From assembly GCF_036010505.1 (NCBI RefSeq), contig NZ_CP108569.1, positions 6,583,501 through 6,647,500 on the forward strand: a DNA stretch of 64,000 nucleotides, in the 5' to 3' direction. This document shows positions 59,325-64,000 of this stretch, in pieces. Under the pieces are notes generated by a model that did not search any database, had not been told where the DNA came from, and worked only from the letters and a program-made list of their open reading frames with translations. Made by a program: the position numbers and the translations under genes. The stretch comes from Streptomyces sp. NBC_01197 (GTDB lineage: Bacteria > Actinomycetota > Actinomycetes > Streptomycetales > Streptomycetaceae). Position 1 is the first letter of the stretch. Each line of letters begins with the position of its first letter.

Positions 59325-60599
59325 GTGAGTCCGAGCCGGCGTCGAGCAGCACTGTACGAACGGATCCCGGGGGGCCAGGACGGCCGCCGGATGCTCTGGA
59401 TCGCCCTCATCAACAAAGTGGGCACCGGGCTCTGGATGGGCGCCGCCGCGCTCTACTTCACTCTCGTCGCCGGCCTCTCCGTCGCCCAGGTCGGCATCCT
59501 CATGGGGGTCTCGGGGGTCGCAGGCATCGCGGGCGCACCGCTGGCCGGCCACCTCGCCGACCGGTTCCCCCTCACCCGGGTCCTGGTGACCGCCCAGGTG
59601 CTGCAGGCACTGGCCCTGCTCGCGCTGCTCACCACACACAACTTCACGCTGATGCTCATCTACTCCGCCGTCGGCAGCCTCGGCGACCGCGGATCCAACG
59701 TCCTCACCAGGCTCTACTCGGCCCGGGTGAGCGGAACCGACCGCATCCGCTACCAGGCGGTCCAGCGCACGGTCTCCAACGCGGGCTGGGCCATCGGCGG
59801 CCTCGCCGCCGCCGTCACGCTCGGCATCGGGACCACCCACGCCTACTACGGCCTGCTCATCGGCAACGCCGTGTCGTACGCCGTGGTCGCGGCCCTCACC
59901 CTCCGCTGCGCCGAACCGCAGGCGCCCTCCAGGGTCGTCACGGGTTCACAGGAACCGGCCCCCGCGGCCCCGCCGCCCAACCCCTGGCGCGACCGCGCGT
60001 TCCTGCTCTTCACGGCGACCGAGACGATGCTCTTCCTCGACGACGCCGTGCTACAGGTCGGTATGCCGCTGTGGATCGTCCACGCCACCACGGCCCCGCA
60101 CGGCCTGGCGCCCCTGCTGATGGTCCTCAACTGCGTGATGGTCGTCTTCTGCCAGGTACCGCTCAGCCGGTTCGCCTCCACCCCGCAGTCGGCCCGCACC
60201 CTCCTGATACCGCTCGCCGGCTCCTTCACGGTCGGCTGCCTCGCCATGACCGCGTCGTCGCACGGCGGCACCTGGGCAGCCGTCACCGCACTGCTCGTCG
60301 CCGCGATCGCGCTGACCTTCGCCGAGATGCTGCACTCCACGGCCTCCTGGGAACTCTCGGTCACCCTCGCCGCCGGCGAGGCACAGGGCGCCTACCTCGG
60401 AGTGCACGGTCTGGCCTCCTCCGCCCAGCGCAGCGGCGGCCCCCTGCTCGTCACGGCGGTCATCGCCGCAGGTCCGCCGGGATGGCTCGGGCTCGCCGCC
60501 GGCGTCGTGGCGACCTGCGCGGCCCAGAGCCGCCTGGTGCGGTCCCGGCTGTCCGCAACGGCGTTGTCAGTGCCCCCGGTTACTGTGAGTGAGCACTGA
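59325..60599 (+). CDS. MFS transporter
   Basis: A 424-residue major-facilitator protein with about twelve hydrophobic segments. GTG at 59325 is chosen because AAGGGGG lies six bases upstream; an ATG at 59283 is in frame but almost touches the divergent gene. The loop after segment two (GAPLAGHLADRFPLTRVLV) shows the MFS signature. The N-terminus is basic. It is probably an efflux pump controlled by the divergent MocR regulator. Substrate unknown. The following hypothetical gene starts 22 bp later. Confidence 0.87.
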   Translation: MSPSRRRAALYERIPGGQDGRRMLWIALINKVGTGLWMGAAALYFTLVAGLSVAQVGILMGVSGVAGIAGAPLAGHLADRFPLTRVLVTAQVLQALALLALLTTHNFTLMLIYSAVGSLGDRGSNVLTRLYSARVSGTDRIRYQAVQRTVSNAGWAIGGLAAAVTLGIGTTHAYYGLLIGNAVSYAVVAALTLRCAEPQAPSRVVTGSQEPAPAAPPPNPWRDRAFLLFTATETMLFLDDAVLQVGMPLWIVHATTAPHGLAPLLMVLNCVMVVFCQVPLSRFASTPQSARTLLIPLAGSFTVGCLAMTASSHGGTWAAVTALLVAAIALTFAEMLHSTASWELSVTLAAGEAQGAYLGVHGLASSAQRSGGPLLVTAVIAAGPPGWLGLAAGVVATCAAQSRLVRSRLSATALSVPPVTVSEH

Positions 60600-60621
60600 T
60601 CGAGCGCGCTCAGGGGGAGTC

Positions 60622-61506
60622 ATGGCGCAGACACACCGGACCGGATCCATGCGGCACGCACTGCGCCGCGAAGCACCGAGCACCGTCGGCCTGCTGGCCG
60701 ACGAGCAGGACTTCGCGGTGATGCGGCGCTACCGCACCTTCACCTTCGACGACCACACGGCCTACCTCCAGCAGGTCGAGGGCCTGCTGCGGGCCCTCAC
60801 CGCCGAGGAGGTGCACACGACGGTCGCACTCTTCGACCCGGAGGAGTACGAGGAGTTCTGCACGGCGACCGGACTCGACCCGGACTCGGCGGACAGCCGG
60901 ACGCGCTTCACCGCGGGCATCGCGGCGGACGGGGCGACCGTCCCGTACACCGGGCAGCCCATCGACCGGCTGGTCCCGCTCCTCATCAACGCCGCGGTGT
61001 GCCGGGCCACTCTGGAGTACGCGACGCTGGTGCTGGCCGAGGCGGGGGAGTGCGCCGACTGCGGCCAGGACATCGGCGCGACCTCCTTCGACCGGGCCTC
61101 CCGGGCACTGAAGAGCCTGCTGGACGGCGCGGGGCCAGGGGTCCACCATCTCGTCTGCAGCATTCCCGCCGAGGCCGAACCGCTCTTCGCCGTCCTGCAC
61201 GCCGAGAGCGGCGAAGGCCCCCGGGCCCGGCTCGACCGCGCGGAAGGCATGGCCTTCGTGACAGTGCTCGCCGCCGGTATGGCCTTGGAGAGCCCCGGCG
61301 GAATCGTCATCCGTACGACGGTGCCGGGCCAGGACGACAAGGTCCGCGGCTGGCGGCTCCACCGCGGCCGACTGCAACCGCTCACCGCGGGCGAGGTGTT
61401 CAGCGCCTACTGCACCGACGCCGACACGGGCGACCCGGTGGCACCGGAACCGGGCGTCGACTACTGCGCCGGCTACGCGATCCCCGAGGAGGACCCACAC
61501 CACTGA
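60622..61506 (+). CDS. Conserved-looking hypothetical protein
   Basis: A 294-residue soluble acidic protein. ATG at 60622 follows GGGGGAG. Recognisable stretches include FAVMRRYRTFTFDDHTAYLQQVEGLLRAL near the N-terminus, a CADCGQDIGATSFDRASRALKSLLDGAGPG centre and a C-terminal DYCAGYAIPEEDPHH. No enzyme motif is evident; the single CADC pair is too short for a zinc ribbon. Same strand and close to the MFS gene, so possibly co-transcribed. Family not recognised. Confidence 0.75.
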   Translation: MAQTHRTGSMRHALRREAPSTVGLLADEQDFAVMRRYRTFTFDDHTAYLQQVEGLLRALTAEEVHTTVALFDPEEYEEFCTATGLDPDSADSRTRFTAGIAADGATVPYTGQPIDRLVPLLINAAVCRATLEYATLVLAEAGECADCGQDIGATSFDRASRALKSLLDGAGPGVHHLVCSIPAEAEPLFAVLHAESGEGPRARLDRAEGMAFVTVLAAGMALESPGGIVIRTTVPGQDDKVRGWRLHRGRLQPLTAGEVFSAYCTDADTGDPVAPEPGVDYCAGYAIPEEDPHH

Positions 61507-61548
61507 CCCAGGGGGCCACTGACCCCTGAGACCACGGGTCACCGACGC

Positions 61549-61587
61549 CCGAGGGGCTCCCGCCCGACACGGCAGGAAGCCCCTCGG
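61549..61587. terminator. Terminator between hypothetical gene and ptsI
   Basis: Perfect 10-bp arms, CCGAGGGGCT (61549-61558) and AGCCCCTCGG (61578-61587), with a 19-base loop. They lie between convergent genes and can act for either strand. Confidence 0.65.
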
Positions 61588-61616
61588 ACACCACCCGGCG
61601 CGGGAACCACGCGCGG

Positions 61617-63287
61617 CTACTCGCCGGACAGCACCGCCTGAGCGGCCCGCCGTGCTTCGTCCGCCGAGTCCGCGGCACGCGCCGCGGCAGCCGCGCGCTC
61701 GCACTGGGCGAGCGTGTGCTGCGCCAGCGTCGTACGGACATACGGAATGGCGGCCGCACCCATGGAAAGGCTGGTCACACCGAGACCGGTCAGTACACAT
61801 GCGAGCGTTGGATCGGAGGCGGCCTCACCACAGACACCACAGCTCTTGGCCTCGGCCTTCGCGGCCTCGGCGGCCATCGACACCAGGTCGAGCAGCGCGG
61901 GCTGCCACGGATCCTGCAGCCGGGACACCGCACCGACCTGGCGGTCTGCCGCGAAGGTGTACTGCGCCAGGTCGTTGGTGCCCAGCGAAAGGAACTCCAC
62001 CTCACGGAGGATGGACCGTGCCCGGAGCGCGGCGGACGGGATCTCCACCATCGCGCCGAACTTCGCGTGCAGCCCGGCCTGTCGGCAGGCGTCGGCGAAC
62101 GCCTTGGCGTCGGCCCGGTCCGCCACCATCGGTGCCATGACCTCCAGATACACCGGCAGACCCTCAACTGCCCTGGCCAGCGCGGTCAACTGGGCGCGCA
62201 GCACATCCGGGTGGTCGAGGAGCGACCGCAGCCCCCGTACACCGAGGGCGGGATTCGGCTCGTCGGCCGGCGTCAGGAAGTCCAGCGGCTTGTCCGCCCC
62301 GGCGTCCAGCACCCGCACCACAACCCGGCTCTCCGGGAACGCCTCAAGCACCGAGCGGTACGCCTCGACCTGCTTCGCCTCCGACGGCGCCTTCGCGGAG
62401 TCGTCCAGGAACAGGAACTCGGTACGGAAGAGTCCGACGCCCTCCGCGCCTGCCTCCAGCGCAGCGGCGACATCGTCCGGCCCGCCGATATTGGCCAGCA
62501 GCGGCACCTTGTGGCCGTCCGATGTTGCCCCGGGACCGGTCGTAGCGGACAGCGCCGCCTTGCGGGCGGCGGCGGCGGAAACCAGCTCGGCTCGCTTCTC
62601 GTCGCTCGGCCGGACGAAGATCTCCCCCGTACTGCCGTCGACGGCCACGACGGTGCCCTCGGCCAGTTCGCCGGCACCGGGCAGGGCCACGACGGCCGGC
62701 ACACCGAGCGCCCGGGCCAGGATCGCGCTGTGGCTGGTGGGCCCGCCCTCCTCGGTCACGAAACCGAGCACCAGCGCGGGGTCGAGCAGCGCGGTGTCCG
62801 CGGGAGCGAGATCCCGGGCGATCAGTACATACGGCTCGTCGCTGTCGGGCACACCCGGCATCGGCACACCCAGCAGCCGCGCGACGATACGGTTCCGAAC
62901 GTCGTCCAGGTCCGCGACCCGGCCGGCGAGATACTCACCGGCACCGGCCAGCAGCGCCCGGTACGAGGCGAACGCGTCGTACACCCCGCGCTCGGCGGAA
63001 CTGCCCACGGCGATACGCCGGTCGACATCAGCGATGAGCTCAGGGTCCTGGGCCATCATGGCCTGGGCCTCCAGCACGTGCTGTGCCTCACCGCCGGCCA
63101 GATTGCCCCGCGCGGTCAGATCGGCGGCCACGGCTTCCACGGCCTGCCGGGCGCGACCCTGTTCGCGTTCCGCGTCCTCGGCCGGGATCTGCTTGGCAGG
63201 CGGTTCGAGAACGGCCGTACCCATGTGCCTGACCTCGCCGATGGCCACACCGTGGCTCACGCCGACGCCTCGCAGCGTTGTCTGCAT
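61617..63287 (-). CDS. ptsI: Phosphoenolpyruvate-protein phosphotransferase (PTS enzyme I)
   Basis: A 556-residue general PTS enzyme that takes phosphate from PEP and passes it to HPr. ATG at 63287 (MQTTLRGVGVSHGVAIGEV). The active-site His is in EEGGPTSHSAILARALG. PEP-binding C-terminal domain: EGVGLFRTEFLFLDD, NPALGVRGLRSLL, GAMVEIPSAAL, LSLGTNDLAQYTFAADR and the conserved Cys in SCGVCGEAASDP. Downstream of crr on the same strand with a 79-bp gap. In Streptomyces crr-ptsI belongs to the DasR regulon and serves GlcNAc and fructose uptake. Confidence 0.96.
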   Translation of the reverse strand: MQTTLRGVGVSHGVAIGEVRHMGTAVLEPPAKQIPAEDAEREQGRARQAVEAVAADLTARGNLAGGEAQHVLEAQAMMAQDPELIADVDRRIAVGSSAERGVYDAFASYRALLAGAGEYLAGRVADLDDVRNRIVARLLGVPMPGVPDSDEPYVLIARDLAPADTALLDPALVLGFVTEEGGPTSHSAILARALGVPAVVALPGAGELAEGTVVAVDGSTGEIFVRPSDEKRAELVSAAAARKAALSATTGPGATSDGHKVPLLANIGGPDDVAAALEAGAEGVGLFRTEFLFLDDSAKAPSEAKQVEAYRSVLEAFPESRVVVRVLDAGADKPLDFLTPADEPNPALGVRGLRSLLDHPDVLRAQLTALARAVEGLPVYLEVMAPMVADRADAKAFADACRQAGLHAKFGAMVEIPSAALRARSILREVEFLSLGTNDLAQYTFAADRQVGAVSRLQDPWQPALLDLVSMAAEAAKAEAKSCGVCGEAASDPTLACVLTGLGVTSLSMGAAAIPYVRTTLAQHTLAQCERAAAAARAADSADEARRAAQAVLSGE

Positions 63288-63366
63288 GTCACCCGTCTCC
63301 GTCTGTCGCGGCGCACTCCGGCGCCGGGGTGGTTGGACCGATGCACCTCTGTGTACGGCGCCGATG

Positions 63367-63816
63367 TCACTGCCAGCTGAAGAGCGACTCCCCGGCCGCG
63401 ACGTGGCCGCTCTCCGAAACGTCCGAGAGGGAATCCGCAGTGGCCTCCAGCGCGACGACCGGGCAGATGGGGGACTTGCCGGCGGCCTCGACCGCAACCG
63501 GATCCCAGCGCACCATGGCCTGTCCGCGCGCCACGGTGTCCCCCTTGTTGACGAGCAGTTCGAAGCCCTCGCCGTTGAGCTGAACGGTGTCGATGCCGAG
63601 GTGCGTCAGCACTCCGTGCCCCTCTCCGTCGACGACGACGAAAGCATGTGGATGCAGGGAGACCACGATGCCGTCGACGGGTGACACCGCGTCCGACGGC
63701 TCGCGCACAGGGTCGATGGCAGTGCCGGGGCCCACCATCGCACCGGAGAAGACGGGGTCCGGCACCGCGGCCAGTCCAATCGCGCGTCCGGCGAGCGGGG
63801 ATGTCACGCTGGTCAT
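63367..63816 (-). CDS. crr: PTS glucose-type EIIA component
   Basis: A 149-residue IIA(Glc)-type protein. ATG at 63816 (MTSVTSPLAGRAIGL). Typical order: FSGAMVGPGTAIDP, VSPVDGIVVSLHPHAFVVVDGEGHGVLTHLGIDTV (phosphorylatable His in THLGID), GFELLVNKGDTVARGQAMVRWD and CPVVALEATADS. It passes phosphate from HPr to membrane IIBC permeases such as NagE2. It lies just before ptsI on the same strand and is probably co-transcribed. The longer open frame upstream shows no family similarity. Confidence 0.95.
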   Translation of the reverse strand: MTSVTSPLAGRAIGLAAVPDPVFSGAMVGPGTAIDPVREPSDAVSPVDGIVVSLHPHAFVVVDGEGHGVLTHLGIDTVQLNGEGFELLVNKGDTVARGQAMVRWDPVAVEAAGKSPICPVVALEATADSLSDVSESGHVAAGESLFSWQ

Positions 63817-63871
63817 ATAGGGGCCTCTCAGAGGGCTGCGTACTGTTTCAGCAGGGTAAGTCATAATAAGT

Positions 63872-63946
63872 CCCGGTTCCGCGCTGGAGCGGCGGGTTGA
63901 CAGAACCGGGGTACGAGGCAAGCGATTTGCCTCGCCCTTGGGCGAG
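63872..63946. promoter_or_regulatory. Cluster of stem-loops upstream of crr
   Basis: Three perfect dyads: CCCGGTTC (63872-63879) with GAACCGGG (63903-63910); GAGGCAA (63915-63921) with TTGCCTC (63927-63933); and CTCGCCC-TT-GGGCGAG (63931-63946). The second and third share bases 63931-63933, so they exclude each other. They lie in the crr leader/promoter or form the end of a gene outside the window. No dre site was recognised here. Confidence 0.4.
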
Positions 63947-64000
63947 CTGTACTGTCGTACTCCTGCCTGGCCCCGCTGCGACTTCAAGTCGGGGGTCGGC

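Noticed and set aside
63900..64000. A tRNA gene at the right edge
   Set aside because: The hairpins looked cloverleaf-like at first, but no T-loop GTTC sequence or paired acceptor arm could be assembled.
63817..64000. A DasR (dre) site in front of crr-ptsI
   Set aside because: Expected from S. coelicolor, but no sequence near A(C/G)TGGTCTAGACCA(C/G)T was found in the 184 bp available.

Overview
The window is high-GC actinobacterial DNA. Third codon positions are very GC-rich, GTG and TTG starts are frequent, and the gene set (conservon, RbpA, smeA-sffA, DasR-type operators, DUF574 methyltransferase) points to Streptomyces or a very close relative. Most of it reads as chromosomal core. From memory, the order ppm-fxsA-rbpA, then smeA-sffA, then crr-ptsI matches one conserved arm region of S. 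coelicolor. No prophage, integrase, CRISPR array, rRNA or clear tRNA was seen.

Layout. 1-5.1 kb: the end of an ABC-2 permease, a NarL-type two-component system, a secreted DUF1906 protein and a PIG-V-like mannosyltransferase. 5.3-13 kb: a cell-envelope block with a membrane protein, an OmpR-type two-component system, a diacylglycerol-type glycosyltransferase coupled to a polysaccharide deacetylase, a BlaI-M56 protease pair and a second deacetylase. Three BlaI-like palindromes tie the BlaI pair to this block. 13-20 kb: a TetR regulator, a GH18 chitinase with two DasR-like sites, an acyl-CoA dehydrogenase, a DUF7064-like protein and a frameshifted APH-family kinase. 20-27 kb: an Lrp regulator, an amidohydrolase, a 535-bp gene-free stretch with a strong promoter, ppm, fxsA, rbpA (with a consensus sigma-R promoter), an MFS exporter and GDPD. 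27-31.3 kb: a divergent YczE/MocR pair and the sporulation pair smeA-sffA. 31.5-37 kb: ankyrin and HEAT proteins, a DUF574 methyltransferase and the pxpABC 5-oxoprolinase operon.

The most notable locus is 37.2-44.7 kb. It is a three-gene operon whose order and sizes (508, 299 and 1614 aa) match mukF-mukE-mukB or jetA-jetB-jetC. The last gene is an SMC-like ATPase with a Walker A site at its N-terminus, coiled coils around a central globular hinge, and signature and Walker B motifs at its C-terminus. No JetD/MksG nuclease gene lies beside it, so it looks like an undescribed actinobacterial MukBEF/MksBEF-type condensin rather than a complete Wadjet system.

44.7-64 kb: a small membrane protein, a complete conservon cvnABCD followed by a 168-bp MITE-like inverted-repeat element, a thiolase-like/DUF35 operon behind a palindromic operator, a VanX-like dipeptidase, a NUDIX hydrolase, a GH31 glucosidase, acetoacetyl-CoA synthetase, a divergent MocR/MFS pair, a hypothetical protein, and the general PTS genes ptsI and crr.
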